The notes: generated by a model from the sequence alone, not told the origin. Positions 32,212 to 41,657 are shown, counted from the first letter of the stretch. The stretch: 53,938 nucleotides of DNA from Clostridiales bacterium (GCA_012513435.1 JAAZCE010000038.1:1-53938), one strand, 5' to 3'. Translations and numbers: made by a program.

Positions 32212-32243
32212 TTGACAAATATCTGCTGCGGGCATACTATAAT
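32212..32243 (+). promoter_or_regulatory. Promoter of the NYN gene
   Basis: TTGACA at 32212-32217 and TACTAT at 32235-32240 (17-nt spacing), with an overlapping TATAAT at 32238-32243 (20-nt spacing). Start of transcription is expected near 32247-32250, leaving a leader of about 100 nt. Confidence 0.65.
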
Positions 32244-32249
32244 GGTAGT

Positions 32250-32345
32250 CCGTTTGGGATTATGTTAATAATGCTCCTGGCAGTAACCACCCCGTGATAA
32301 GGGGACCGGCAAACCCAGGAGCTTTTCATTTTAAAAGGAGTACAA
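32250..32345 (+). ncRNA. Structured leader (attenuator or riboswitch-like) before the NYN gene
   Basis: GCTCCTGG (32273-32280) pairs with CCAGGAGC (32315-32322) and is followed by TTTTCATTTT, as in an intrinsic terminator. A smaller hairpin, CCCC (32290-32293) with GGGG (32301-32304), lies inside, leaving unpaired GTAACCA and ACCGGCAAA joining segments. An AAAGGAG ribosome site follows at once. The shape suggests a regulated terminator. I cannot match it to a known riboswitch class. Confidence 0.5.
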
Positions 32346-32348
32346 AAC

Positions 32349-33011
32349 ATGGCAAGAACCGCAATACTTATTGACGGAGGATTTTACAGAAAACGCATAC
32401 AGAAACTTAAAGGGGATGCAAGCCCTCGCGAAAGAGCAAAGGAGTTAATCAATTATTGCTATTCTCATCTGGAAAACAAAGACGGAGAAAAGGTTGACGA
32501 ACTATATCGCATTTTTTACTACGACTGTCCCCCTCTCGACAAGAAGCTGCTTCACCCGCTAACAAAAAAGCCGATAGATTATTCCACTACAGAGTTGTAT
32601 CAGTGGACACATAAATTTTTATATGAAATGACCCGGCAGAGAAAGGTTGCTCTGCGCCTGGGTTTTTTATCGGAATCAAAAATAGAATTCAGATTTACCG
32701 ATACAGCAATGAAGGGCCTCTTTAATGGCACTTTGAAGTTTGAAGACCTCAGGGAACAGGACATTCTTCCTGACGTCAAGCAAAAAGGCGTAGATATGAA
32801 AATCGGTGTGGATATTGCATCCGTAGCATATAAGAAACAGGCTGAAAAAATCGTTCTGATTGCAGGCGACAGCGATTTCGTTCCTGCATCTAAACTGGCG
32901 CGCCGTGAAGGTATAGATTTTGTCTTAGACCCTCTGTGGGCTCACATCAACCCTGATTTGTTCGAGCATATTGATGGAATGATAACAAAATTCCAAAAAC
33001 CGTCTAAATAG
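32349..33011 (+). CDS. NYN-domain (PIN-like) ribonuclease family protein
   Basis: The 220-residue protein has the NYN/LabA-like pattern: RTAILIDGGFYRKRIQKL at the start (first acidic residue), KQKGVDMKIGVDIASVAYKK (second) and KIVLIAGDSDFVPASKLARREGIDFVLD (third). The acidic residues form a metal-dependent nuclease site in characterised NYN proteins. AAAGGAG lies before the ATG. It is preceded by a structured leader and is monocistronic, ending at a bidirectional terminator. Substrate is unknown. Confidence 0.85.
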   Translation: MARTAILIDGGFYRKRIQKLKGDASPRERAKELINYCYSHLENKDGEKVDELYRIFYYDCPPLDKKLLHPLTKKPIDYSTTELYQWTHKFLYEMTRQRKVALRLGFLSESKIEFRFTDTAMKGLFNGTLKFEDLREQDILPDVKQKGVDMKIGVDIASVAYKKQAEKIVLIAGDSDFVPASKLARREGIDFVLDPLWAHINPDLFEHIDGMITKFQKPSK

Positions 33012-33114
33012 TCTTTCTCTTGTCTTGTTCCTGCAGCGCATAGGGCCACCTATGAGACCTCACGGGATAAGTCATAAAGCTTTCCTCTTGACAGCATGCC
33101 CGTCATCCCATTGA

Positions 33115-33148
33115 AAAACATAGGAGCATTATCTGCCCCTATGTTTTT
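33115..33148. terminator. Bidirectional terminator between the NYN gene and yjdF
   Basis: AAAAACATAGG (33115-33125) pairs with CCTATGTTTTT (33138-33148). Its T-runs serve both strands. The minus-strand yjdF stop codon (33131-33129) lies inside the loop, so the last yjdF codons are part of the hairpin. Confidence 0.75.
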
Positions 33149-33545
33149 GTTTTTTCTTTTGCTGCTTCATCTCAAACTTCAATTTTTTGTCAGCCTCTTT
33201 TCGTTCTCGGCTGTTTGTCTTTCTCTCGGTTTTCGACTGCTCCTGTTGTAATTTTAGTGCTTGCTGAGACCTGGTGCCAATACCTATTGGCTGCATTTGT
33301 CTCCTCGCCTGCCGTTGTCTCCGCTTTGGATTTTTAGCTATTGCCTTTACATCAGCAGCTACAGCCGTGCTAAATTGCAACTGATAATAGTGCTTTTGGA
33401 TATAATCCATAACTTCATACTCTCTCGGTTCTGGACCAAAGGTAACTTTAGCAACAGACAACTTGCCCTTTTCTATTACCTCAAATATTCCAACCCAAAA
33501 GGGGGCATCGAAGAACACCGTCAATTGCCCATGTAGCTCACGCAC
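33129..33545 (-). CDS. yjdF: YjdF-family (DUF2992) protein
   Basis: Start at GTG 33545 (138 residues; AGGAGGG 7 nt upstream), reading VRELHGQLTVFFDAPFWVGIFE. This matches YjdF: LTVFFDAPFWVGIFE, VTFGPEPREYEVMDYI, NPKRRQRQAR, TRSQQALKLQQEQ and a Lys/Glu-rich C-terminus ending KKKQKHRGR. The family's function is unproved; in Bacillus it is controlled by a riboswitch that senses azaaromatic compounds, and a fitting RNA lies just upstream here. An ATG at 33575 would place the start inside that RNA and has no ribosome site. Confidence 0.9.
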   Translation of the reverse strand: MRELHGQLTVFFDAPFWVGIFEVIEKGKLSVAKVTFGPEPREYEVMDYIQKHYYQLQFSTAVAADVKAIAKNPKRRQRQARRQMQPIGIGTRSQQALKLQQEQSKTERKTNSRERKEADKKLKFEMKQQKKKQKHRGR

Positions 33546-33570
33546 GGTAATCCCTCCTTTAAAATAATTT

Positions 33571-33684
33571 ATCAAAGAATGGACGACCCAAGGAGGGAGG
33601 GGTACTTACACTATTATAATAATAGTACGGCCGGGCTACCTACCGGCTCCGGTGGAAAATCCACGTTGCGTTTTTATCTTTGAT
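33571..33684 (-). ncRNA. Probable yjdF riboswitch
   Basis: On the minus strand ATCAAAGA (33684-33677) pairs perfectly with TCTTTGAT (33578-33571), closing a 114-nt domain. Inside are a GC-rich pairing (CCGGAGCCGG region), an AT-rich variable hairpin, and a conserved-looking TACCCCTCCCTCCTTGGG segment. The ribosome site of yjdF follows at once. The position, the long closing helix and the downstream gene all fit the yjdF motif, which binds azaaromatics. Confidence 0.7.
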
Positions 33685-33891
33685 TTTTCATAAGTATTAT
33701 ATCTATTTATTGGAATAATAGCAACTGTATAAGTTCATTTACTCCTACATTGTGTGATAAGCGAAGCTCTTGAAATCCATGCAAAGAACGGTTTCCATTT
33801 GCTCATTTCCATCTACAAAACAATGGGTATACCCAAATTCGCAGTAAAATATACAATCTACTTTCGTCAGGTTTTCTCTTCAATGGTAACT

Positions 33892-34215
33892 ATGAATATC
33901 AAAGCGTTTATTATTTGCTTAATCATTCCCCGGGCCCCGACGGGATGGATATTTCCAGTTGTATGGACTACCCTCTATGCATTGATGTGCATATCGTCCT
34001 ATTTAATATACACATCGGAAGGAAGCAAGCAAGCTGTCAATTTCATATGGCCTCTACTGTTCTTTAGCTTGAGGAACTATCTGCTTTCATTTGCCTGGAT
34101 AATCTTACTTTGGGTTTTTATCATTGTTATGATTTACAGGTTTTATAAAATTTCCAAGCCTGCAGCATACCTTACGATTCCTTATCTGCTTTGGGTTACC
34201 TTTGCGGCGTATTGA
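33892..34215 (+). pseudogene. Degenerate TspO/MBR family protein with internal deletions
   Basis: The frame 33892-34215 is clearly TspO-like: GWIFPVVWTTLYALMCISSYLIYTS, then FIWPLLFFSLRNYLLSFAWIILLW, then FYKISKPAAYLTIPYLLWVTFAAY. It lacks most of the segment between the first helix (MNIKAFIICLIIP) and GWIFP, and about ten residues before NFIWPL, compared with the usual family. There is no ribosome site at any ATG, and the frame extends upstream as non-family sequence. TspO binds porphyrins or cholesterol-like ligands in membranes. This copy is most likely inactive. Confidence 0.6.
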
Positions 34216-34374
34216 ATCTGTCTATTTATCTGCTTAAGGGTTAAATATAAAAGCTGACTTTTTAACCAAAATTGCCCTTTTGTGATGTTGACACGAGGGT
34301 TTTTTTGCAATAGAATGTATATTCATGGGCTACCACAAATAATCAAACTTACTAGAATAAATTTCGGAGGAATC

Positions 34375-35682
34375 ATGGAAAAAAACAATTACAAAGCGTT
34401 GCTGCCTATAGGCGTATTTCTCGTTCTCTATTTGGGCCTAGGAATAATTTTTGAATATGGAATGAAAATTCCTATGGGATTTTACAGCATCCCTATCGTT
34501 GTAGTCTTTATGGTTGCCATTATGGTGGCATGTTTTCAAAACCGCCAGCTCTCTTTTGACTCTAAACTGAAAATCATGGGCGAAGGCGCAGGAGATAAGC
34601 TGATTATGACAATGGTTCTCATATTTATGGCGGCTGGCATTTTCGTTGGAGTCGTAGGCAGAGGGAGTGCTGAAAGCGTAGCATATTTCATGCTGTCTGT
34701 TATTCCTGCCCAGTATGCGGTAGCGGTTCTATTCATAGCTGCCTGTTTTATCTCCCTTGCTATGGGAACATCTGTGGGAACCATTACATTAATAACCCCT
34801 ATTGCAGTAGCTGTTGCGGAATCATCTGGGTTCGGAGTTCCCCTCTGCGTTGCTTCCGTAATTGGCGGCTCCATGTTCGGCGATAACCTTTCTTTCATAT
34901 CCGACACTACAATTGCTGCCTGCAACGGGCAAGGTGTTGCCATGAAGGAAAAGTTCAAACAGAATTTCAAGATTGCACTGCCTGCGGCAATTGTAGCTCT
35001 TATACTAATTTTAATTCTATCCATAAATTCGGATATAAGCGGAACAATATCCAACGACTACCAACTGATTCAAATCATACCGTACCTACTGGTACTTATC
35101 GGCGGTATTGCCGGGGTAAATGTCTTCATCGTACTTATTATTGGTATAGTTTCCGGTTCTGTAATTATGCTTGCAACAGGCGCCACTGCTGCCACAGACC
35201 TCCTGTCAAATATGGGTTCCGGAGCATCCGGAATGTTTGAAACATCTATGGTAGCCATATTGGTTTCAGCCATGGGAGCACTTATACGTGAATATGGCGG
35301 CTTTGATGCGCTGCTTTCTGTAATAAGACGTATATTCAAAGGCAGCAAAGGCGGTCAGCTAGGTGTGGGCATACTTGTAGGCGCAATGGATGTGGCAACT
35401 GCCAACAATACAGTAGCTATTGTAATGGCTAACCCTATTGCAAAGGAAATGTCTGATGATTACGGCATAAAGCCGGAAAAAACAGCATCGCTTCTCGATA
35501 CTTTTTCCTGTGTTTTTCAGGGCATTATTCCTTACGGAGCACAAATGCTGGTAGCCATTTCAGCGGCAGCAGAGCTTGGATGCACAATTTCGGCCTTTGA
35601 AATAATACCATTGCTATTCTATCCTATGCTTCTGCTTTTGAGTTCACTGGTGTTTATATTTTTTGTTCCCGCCAAGAAGTGA
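34375..35682 (+). CDS. NhaC-type Na+/H+ antiporter family transporter
   Basis: Start at ATG 34375 (435 residues) with CGGAGG 6 nt upstream. It has about 11 membrane helices. Family motifs are present: SLAMGTSVGTITLITPIAVAVA, SVIGGSMFGDNLSFISDTTIAAC and, in the second half, VGAMDVATANNTVAIVMANPIAKEM. These resemble NhaC relatives, many of which exchange amino acids or organic acids rather than sodium for protons. It ends at a strong terminator. It may belong functionally with the amino-acid genes to the right. Confidence 0.8.
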   Translation: MEKNNYKALLPIGVFLVLYLGLGIIFEYGMKIPMGFYSIPIVVVFMVAIMVACFQNRQLSFDSKLKIMGEGAGDKLIMTMVLIFMAAGIFVGVVGRGSAESVAYFMLSVIPAQYAVAVLFIAACFISLAMGTSVGTITLITPIAVAVAESSGFGVPLCVASVIGGSMFGDNLSFISDTTIAACNGQGVAMKEKFKQNFKIALPAAIVALILILILSINSDISGTISNDYQLIQIIPYLLVLIGGIAGVNVFIVLIIGIVSGSVIMLATGATAATDLLSNMGSGASGMFETSMVAILVSAMGALIREYGGFDALLSVIRRIFKGSKGGQLGVGILVGAMDVATANNTVAIVMANPIAKEMSDDYGIKPEKTASLLDTFSCVFQGIIPYGAQMLVAISAAAELGCTISAFEIIPLLFYPMLLLLSSLVFIFFVPAKK

Positions 35683-35694
35683 TTAAACATATAT

Positions 35695-35735
35695 AAAAAA
35701 GCGTCAAACCTTAACATTAGGTCTGACGCTTTTTA
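35695..35735. terminator. Bidirectional terminator after the NhaC-like gene
   Basis: AAAAAAGCGTCA and TGACGCTTTTT pair, extended by AACCT/AGGT around a short loop. A-run on the left and T-run on the right allow termination of both the transporter and the minus-strand aminotransferase remnant. Confidence 0.85.
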
Positions 35736-35772
35736 TGTTGTTTTAGCATTTTGTAAATGCTAATCACTTATA

Positions 35773-36841
35773 CTATTTTACAAATTCCTTTACTACTTCG
35801 TACACTCTGTCAACTTCAGACATGAGGTTGTAAGGTGCAAATCCTACTCTAACAAGTCCGCCAACAGATTCAAGTCCCTTATCAGCAAGAGCAACAGCAA
35901 TGCCATTTGCATTTACCCCTTCAATTCTGAATGAAACTGTAGGTGTTCTTGGAGCACCCTCTCCCGGACCGTAAATTTTGAGTCCTTGATATCCTTCATC
36001 TTTACTCTGAGTGCATCTGCCAGTTCGTCCTCATAGTACTCGAACGCCTTCATTCCTGCAACAATTTCTTTTCTCAGACCTGAATATTCCTTAACCTCAT
36101 CTTCCAGCTGATCCATGTGGTGTTTTCCTGCATCTGCGATAAACTTAATCGCTTCTGCTGCTCCGTTAACAAGTTCCATTGCCAATGTACCGGTTTCAAG
36201 CTTAAGAGGCATTTGAGTGTTATCGTATGCCTGAACTCTTGTAGAATTCAGCTTATCACCGATTTCCTTTTTAGAGTATGTAACACCTAGGTGCGGTCCG
36301 AAGTACTTGTAAGTTGAGCACTGTAAAATATCCGTATCAATATCTTTGACGTCAATTATCTTGTGAGGTGCATAGTGTACGAAGCCTACTATTGTAATTG
36401 CTCCATATTTGTGTGCCTCTACAATGAATTTTTTAACATCAGTGATAGTTCCGCATGAGTTTGCAGCCCAGTTGATTGCAAATACTTTAGTCTTATCCGA
36501 AAGCTTTGATTTGAAGTCTTCAAAGTCAAGGGTAATCGTATCAGGATGAATGTCTACAACATTAACAACAAAGCCGAGTTGCTCCAATAGTCTCCATGGC
36601 GGTCTGTTTGCTTCATGATCCATGTTGGTAATTAAGGTTTCATCTCCTGGCTTAAACATTCTTGCAAAGCAGAAAGCCATCTTAAAGTTATTGGAAGAAG
36701 TATTTTCACCAAAAGCGACTTCTTCAGGTCCGCAGTTAAGGAATTCAGCAAAAACCTTTCTGCAAGTTCACGTCTTCTTTTTTCTTCTGATGTTTCTTCT
36801 AACCAACGCTGGGAACTGTTGTCTAATATAATCCACATCAA
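35773..36841 (-). pseudogene. Class V aminotransferase (VC1184-like), frameshifted
   Basis: The piece 36680-35913 has a clear PLP-enzyme core: KPGDETLITNMDHEANRPPW, INWAANSCGTITDV, STYKYFGPHLGV with the PLP lysine. Upstream, the same protein continues in another frame (VFAEFLNCGPEEVAFGENTSSNN), shifted at the A-run 36750-36754. Downstream it continues in a third frame (GLKIYGPGEGAPRTPTVSF, to EVVKEFVK at 35773), shifted near 35985-35995. About 70 N-terminal residues are also missing, and the PLP-binding Asp of the VDAVHYAPH motif is Gly here (VGFVHYAPH). Several independent defects show it is dead. It lay beside the ornithine racemase locus. Confidence 0.85.
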
Positions 36842-36881
36842 ATTAAAAATCTTTTTTCGTTTTTATCTCCTTTTATGTATA

Positions 36882-38070
36882 TTAATTTATCATAATCTGT
36901 AATATTTTATAGAGCCTTGCCAAGAGGTACATATGTACATAAGTATCCTCCTGTTTGTCGGTTCCTATAATCGATCTTATTCGCTCCAGTCTATGTCTTA
37001 TAGTATTTTCCGTGCTGAACCATTTTGGTCGCAGTCAGAGATATTCTTCCTTCGCTTTCGGCATAGGTCATCAAAGTTTCAAACAGCTTCGTATTATGTT
37101 TGCTGTCATACTCATTAAGTTTATCTATCTCCGATTCATAGACCGACCTTATCCAGTTGTGATTACAGATCGGAATAAGAAGCGAATCCGTTCCAAGATC
37201 ACGATATCTGAGTGTTACCTCTCTGTCCACTGAAGCAGATATGTTAGCATACATGCTTTCTTTTAGTGCAAAGCTGAACTCATTATGTTTATGGTGTACA
37301 TTACTGAAACCAATGTATAATTTTTTTCTCATGTCCAGTGCTGAGACAATATTTTCCGCGGATTTAAGAAGTAAATCTTCATCGACCTCTGCTTTCATGG
37401 AAAATACAATAATAAATGAGTCTCTAAGCTTAATTGTCGCAGAAAAACTGTTTTCAAAATTTGAACACTGTGTTTGGAAATATTCTCTAGCTTTTTCACA
37501 CTGTTCTACCAGCAAAGTGCCTGTCCTTCGGTCTTTATGATATCTTGGCGTTACATACATGCAAAGATAGTGTTCATATAGGAAAGGATTCACTCTATTC
37601 ATGGCCTTTGCTGATTCTTCACGGGAAGGCTCTTCACTCCAAAGAAGTTCTTCGACCTTCTCCGCAGCAACATCCCTTATTACATCCCCTTGAAGGGCAT
37701 TTCTGACAGCAAATATTATATCATCGATATATGTGTCTTCAAATAAAAATATAGGGATGTTTTTTTCATTAGCCAATCTGATTATTTCTTCTGGCACTGA
37801 CTTAAAAAACAGTGTTTTTACACACACTACTGATGCATGTTTTTCTAAAAGTGCTTTGAACCTTCGTTCCAAGTCATCAGGTCTGTATTTGGCCTCACTT
37901 AATGTAGTTATTACGAATTCTCGTCTCGAAAATGTCCTTGCCATGTCTCCCGGCTCTTCCCAGTCAAATATTCCTGTCCCCATGACCTTATTATATAGAC
38001 CTTTTCGACCTGCAACTATTCGAAATCCCTCAAATACTGGATCCGCCATTATATCTTGAACGGTTATCAT
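36882..38070 (-). pseudogene. PucR-family regulator, frameshifted in its DNA-binding domain
   Basis: From ATG 38070 the protein reads as PucR: N-terminal PucR domain (ITVQDIMADPVFEGFRIVAGRKGL...), a middle GGDEF-like ligand part, and the C-terminal helix-turn-helix region (YDSKHNTKLFETLMTYAESEGRISLTATKMVQH). The frame then breaks at about 37009: read in the next frame, it continues ENTIRHRLERIRSIIGTDKQ and ends at TAA 36882. That restores the normal PucR HTH, so a single-base insertion has cut the recognition helix. PucR regulators control amino-acid or purine catabolism. It was presumably the activator of this locus. Confidence 0.85.
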
Positions 38071-38162
38071 ACTAACTCCTTTCGCAGGTTGTTATCCTGA
38101 CATTCCCTATTGCTAGGAATTATAGTTAGTATACCACAGCTATTACAGTTTTTTTCTACCGT

Positions 38163-39641
38163 TTAAGCTACTTTTTCTTCATTTGCATATTTCTTGAGCC
38201 TTACTGCAGGTTCTTTAGGAAGACCGAATTTAGGGAAAATCCTGTCTAGCCCCGTTAATGTGAGAACAAGCAGTGAAAGTACTGAAATCCATGCAAAGAA
38301 GTTCAGGGGTATAAGGTCAAATGCCGCAAATTTAACCAGTGGATATACAGCCGCTGTCAACCCTACATAATATATATTACATACATGCCAAGGAATCAGT
38401 TCTCCTGCTAGTACTCCAATAGCATCACCATACATAGCATTTCTACATCTGAGGTCATAAAGGTCTTCTTCACTCCCCTCAACACCTTCGTCAACAATAT
38501 CCTTAATAACAGGTCCCATTGTTGCCATCTGTGCCTGGTCATCTGACAAAAGCATATTGCCGATAATGCAAAGGATCGCATTCCAAAACATCAAATGTCT
38601 AACTTTCTTTGAAAGCATCATGCAAAGTTTGGCTAATGGTTCGAATGCACCCATCTCTCGCATTACTCCGCCGAAGAAAATTACCCACATTACCATTATG
38701 AGAATCCAGCTTCCTGCGTCGGCAAATGAGTCATACATCATCTGAGTAAATTCAGAGAAGGAAGTAATTGTTCCAATAAATGCTCCCATAACTGCTGCGC
38801 TTATAATCCCTGATGCAAGACAAACCAAGGTAGGGAAGTGCATAACTGCCATACCAATTATTATTACTACAGGAATCATCATCCAAATAGGAATGGTGCC
38901 CCCTTCTACCTGATGTAGAAGTTCAACCGCCGCAGGTCTTTGTTCCTCGAGAGTGCTCCATGCATCTGTAGGAATATCTGCAATTGCATTTGTAGCTTCA
39001 GCTGCTTTCGTAGGCAATTCTTTAACAATTCCAACAATATAGAATAGTATTGATGCAATAGCAACATTTGTAAGCGACCATGCCAATTGCTTGTTAAACC
39101 TGTCAACTACTTCAACCTTCTGGATTGCACATGTCATAATTGTTGTATCGGAAATAAGCGCTACATTATCACCAAATGCTGCTCCGCCTGCGCATGCACA
39201 CATTGTCATTACAGGGTCTCCTCCTACAATATGTCCAAGCCACATAAAGATTGGAATTGTTGCCGCAAATGTTCCCCATGAAGTTCCTGTTGCCATAGAT
39301 AGAACACAGCTTACCAGGAATGCTACAACAGCAATGCTTCTACCGCTTACTCCCAGCTTGATTGCTAATAAAATAACGCTGGCACCAACGCCCGTTGTCA
39401 TAAAGAATGTTGCTACTGCATAGGCAAGCATAAATATAAAAAATACCATCATTGCATCCTTAACGCCGCCTAATGCACTATCCAATATATCCATAACTTT
39501 TCTCTTGGTGGTAAGCCAACATATGATTGCCGCATATAGCAGAGCTATAGGTGCAGCCATCAAGGTGTCAAAACCATTCATTACTAAACCGCAGAGAAGA
39601 AATATCGGTGAAAGCTTTACAATTATTAAAAGTGGTTTCAT
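38163..39641 (-). CDS. NhaC-family antiporter, probable amino-acid transporter next to ornithine racemase
   Basis: This 492-residue protein has about 12 membrane helices. NhaC-type motifs: VLSMATGTSWGTFAATIPIF, CAGGAAFGDNVALISDTTIMTCA, and late MLLSDDQAQMATMGPVIKD and YGDAIGVLAGELIPWHVCNIYY. A hydrophilic loop (about 205-245) and a charged C-terminus are cytoplasmic. It starts 18 nt after the ornithine racemase gene, so the two are one operon. By context it may carry ornithine or another amino acid in exchange for cations. It is intact, unlike the two genes downstream. Confidence 0.82.
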   Translation of the reverse strand: MKPLLIIVKLSPIFLLCGLVMNGFDTLMAAPIALLYAAIICWLTTKRKVMDILDSALGGVKDAMMVFFIFMLAYAVATFFMTTGVGASVILLAIKLGVSGRSIAVVAFLVSCVLSMATGTSWGTFAATIPIFMWLGHIVGGDPVMTMCACAGGAAFGDNVALISDTTIMTCAIQKVEVVDRFNKQLAWSLTNVAIASILFYIVGIVKELPTKAAEATNAIADIPTDAWSTLEEQRPAAVELLHQVEGGTIPIWMMIPVVIIIGMAVMHFPTLVCLASGIISAAVMGAFIGTITSFSEFTQMMYDSFADAGSWILIMVMWVIFFGGVMREMGAFEPLAKLCMMLSKKVRHLMFWNAILCIIGNMLLSDDQAQMATMGPVIKDIVDEGVEGSEEDLYDLRCRNAMYGDAIGVLAGELIPWHVCNIYYVGLTAAVYPLVKFAAFDLIPLNFFAWISVLSLLVLTLTGLDRIFPKFGLPKEPAVRLKKYANEEKVA

Positions 39642-39658
39642 TTCTTTACTCCTTACCT

Positions 39659-40768
39659 TTACTTATAAATCACATTAACATATTTATCATTGCTCATATA
39701 CATCATTGACGGATAGCTTACATTAAATGTAACTATGTCTCCAACTTTAATTTCTTCTTTACTGTCTTCGATGTCGAGAATCATGTGGTCGCTACTTGAC
39801 CCAATCACCTCTACACCCTCCTTCTGTGGAAATATTTTGTCATTAAGAGCGAAATCGAGCTTGCCTGCTGCCAATAGTACTCTCTTTCTAATTCCCCTGT
39901 CAATGTATTCAGGTTTTCTGCCAAAAGAATCTATGCATATTTCTCCAACAGGATGAGTCGGCTTATTCCTTACCTCGATTACTTCAGCCTCAAAAGTAAG
40001 AACATCCTGATACATGTTCTCTATATTGAGCCCCCATATTTCAGGCAAATCGTAATCATTTAGTATTCCTTCGCCTATTCTCAAATGGTTGATTCTCTCT
40101 GGCATTGATTGATTAAGAACGAGTGTATATGAGCTGGTTGCTCCTCCTGAAATGATTTCAAGTCTTCGTCCTATTCGCTCTTCTACAAGCTCAGCAATTA
40201 ATATTAGTTCGTTCATTTTCTCAACTGTCGGCTTGATAGACCCATAGCATCCCAGGTTTGTTCCTACGCCTTTAAGAACTATGTTGTCCAGCTCTTTTTC
40301 AATAATCTCTGCGCAATTAACAAGTTCTTCCTTGTCCCAAAAGCCTTCTCGAAGATCTCCTAGGTCTGCCATAATAATAACCTCATGGAGCTTTTCGGCC
40401 TTAGCGGCTGCATCATTTAGCGCCCTTATCACTTCTATATCGCTATTTAGGCTGACATCGGCATATTCTACGACATCTTCTACTTCACTGAGCATTGGCA
40501 CTCTCAACAGTAGATACTTAGCATCAATTCCAAGCATAGTAAGCTCTTTAATAGTCCGCATACGAGATGTTCCAAGCTGGCTGCAGCCTGCCTCAGCAAA
40601 TTGTTTAACAGCTTCCGGAAGGCCGTTAAACCCTTTGATCGCTCCACATACACTTATGTTTGCCTTATTACAATTGCTCAAAACGACATCAATATTGTGC
40701 CTAAGTTTCTTCAGGTCAACCACCAGTCTTGGATACGGTGCATTTGTTATACTGTTTAAATTTATCAC
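39659..40768 (-). CDS. orr: Ornithine racemase-like PLP enzyme (alanine racemase fold)
   Basis: Start at GTG 40768 (369 residues) with GGAGGTG 6 nt upstream. The N-terminal PLP site is PYPRLVVDLKKLRHNIDVV, followed by GAIKGFNG with the lysine that binds PLP (VxxxKx pattern). Other racemase-family segments are LGTSRMRTIKEL, MADLGDLREGFWD, EIISGGATSSYTLV, NHLRIGEGIL and a C-terminal beta domain. The length and segments fit ornithine racemase of Clostridium sticklandii, which feeds D-ornithine to the ornithine aminomutase pathway. No ornithine aminomutase genes are visible here; a related amino acid is also possible. Confidence 0.8.
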   Translation of the reverse strand: MINLNSITNAPYPRLVVDLKKLRHNIDVVLSNCNKANISVCGAIKGFNGLPEAVKQFAEAGCSQLGTSRMRTIKELTMLGIDAKYLLLRVPMLSEVEDVVEYADVSLNSDIEVIRALNDAAAKAEKLHEVIIMADLGDLREGFWDKEELVNCAEIIEKELDNIVLKGVGTNLGCYGSIKPTVEKMNELILIAELVEERIGRRLEIISGGATSSYTLVLNQSMPERINHLRIGEGILNDYDLPEIWGLNIENMYQDVLTFEAEVIEVRNKPTHPVGEICIDSFGRKPEYIDRGIRKRVLLAAGKLDFALNDKIFPQKEGVEVIGSSSDHMILDIEDSKEEIKVGDIVTFNVSYPSMMYMSNDKYVNVIYK

Positions 40769-41657
40769 TATTTCACCTCCTCTCTTTCTCTTATAATTCT
40801 ATTCCCGAAAGAAAACTTTTTCAATTGTCGGGTGATTCATGTTACTGCTTTTTTCATTGTAGGTTTCTACAATATTGTGCTTTTAAACCTGTATTTTATG
40901 TAGCTTGAAGCATTTAAGTATTTCTCATTATTGGAACCACCAATACACTTTATGGATCCACCTATACGGTCAGATGAATTATGGAATAATGTGAATGGAT
41001 TAATGAAAGATAGAAGCATGAATGCAAGGCACAAAGAGTGTACCTATTGTCCAGGATAATCTACTGTGGATGCTGGGGCGGTTTGGTTAGACCCTAGAAG
41101 GGTCTACTGCAAGCAATATCTCAGGGTGTACTGAAATGTCCGCCAATCATGACCACCCGTCTAACACGTGGTTTTACTTATACAAAAGGCCGACCTTTTT
41201 GTGAAGGTCAGCCTTGACTTGTTTGAAAATATATTTTATAGTGAATGCGTCAACTGGAATCAACTGTAAGGAGAGTTCATATCTCAAATTACCGCAGAAG
41301 GACAATTTACAGAAATAATTTCACACACTCTCATCTGGAACCTAGCGGCAATTTTTATCAAGACACGGACTATTTACCGTTTACGTTGATGAGTTCAAGT
41401 TGCTTTCTTGGTCAATCAGGTTTATTCTCTGATCTTATCCATGCATGAAGACATTCTCTGCAAGGATATCCCAGTATGCAAACTGTCTTTGATACAGAAC
41501 CACATCGATGATAAAGATTCAAAGCGGCTTCCTTCTGTTCTTTTGAATACATTTATTAGTTCCTTTCAGAGCCAATAGAGCCCAGAATTTTGTCCGCATC
41601 CCCGCCTCGTCCCGAAAAGCACTTGACTTTTGTTAGCAGGTTTTAATACATAAATAT
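40769..41657. other. Gene-poor region with hairpins and an IS3 fragment
   Basis: About 890 bases without an intact gene. Seen here: a perfect hairpin AGACCCT-AGA-AGGGTCT near 41089-41105; a terminator-like hairpin AAGGCCGACCTT / AAGGTCAGCCTT (41186-41215, one mismatch); and an IS3 orfA fragment (41412-41552). Nothing else is recognised. It is a scar between the amino-acid locus and the ORP-like operon. Confidence 0.5.
41412..41552 (-). pseudogene. IS3-family OrfA N-terminal fragment
   Basis: The minus-strand frame from ATG 41552 to TGA 41412 reads MYSKEQKEAALNLYHRCGSV, then SKTVCILGYPCRECLHAWIR. This is the helix-turn-helix start of IS3/IS150-type OrfA transposase proteins (KExxxAxxLYxxxGSVxxTxxxLGYPsrxxLxxWI). 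The rest of the transposase is absent. Confidence 0.65.

Noticed and set aside
32250-32345. Molybdenum-cofactor (Moco) riboswitch
   Set aside because: Tempting because of moaA nearby, but the leader is oriented to the NYN gene and I cannot align it with the Moco consensus.
41245-41448. A 67-codon plus-strand frame
   Set aside because: No ribosome site, no recognisable family, and it overlaps an IS3 fragment on the other strand.
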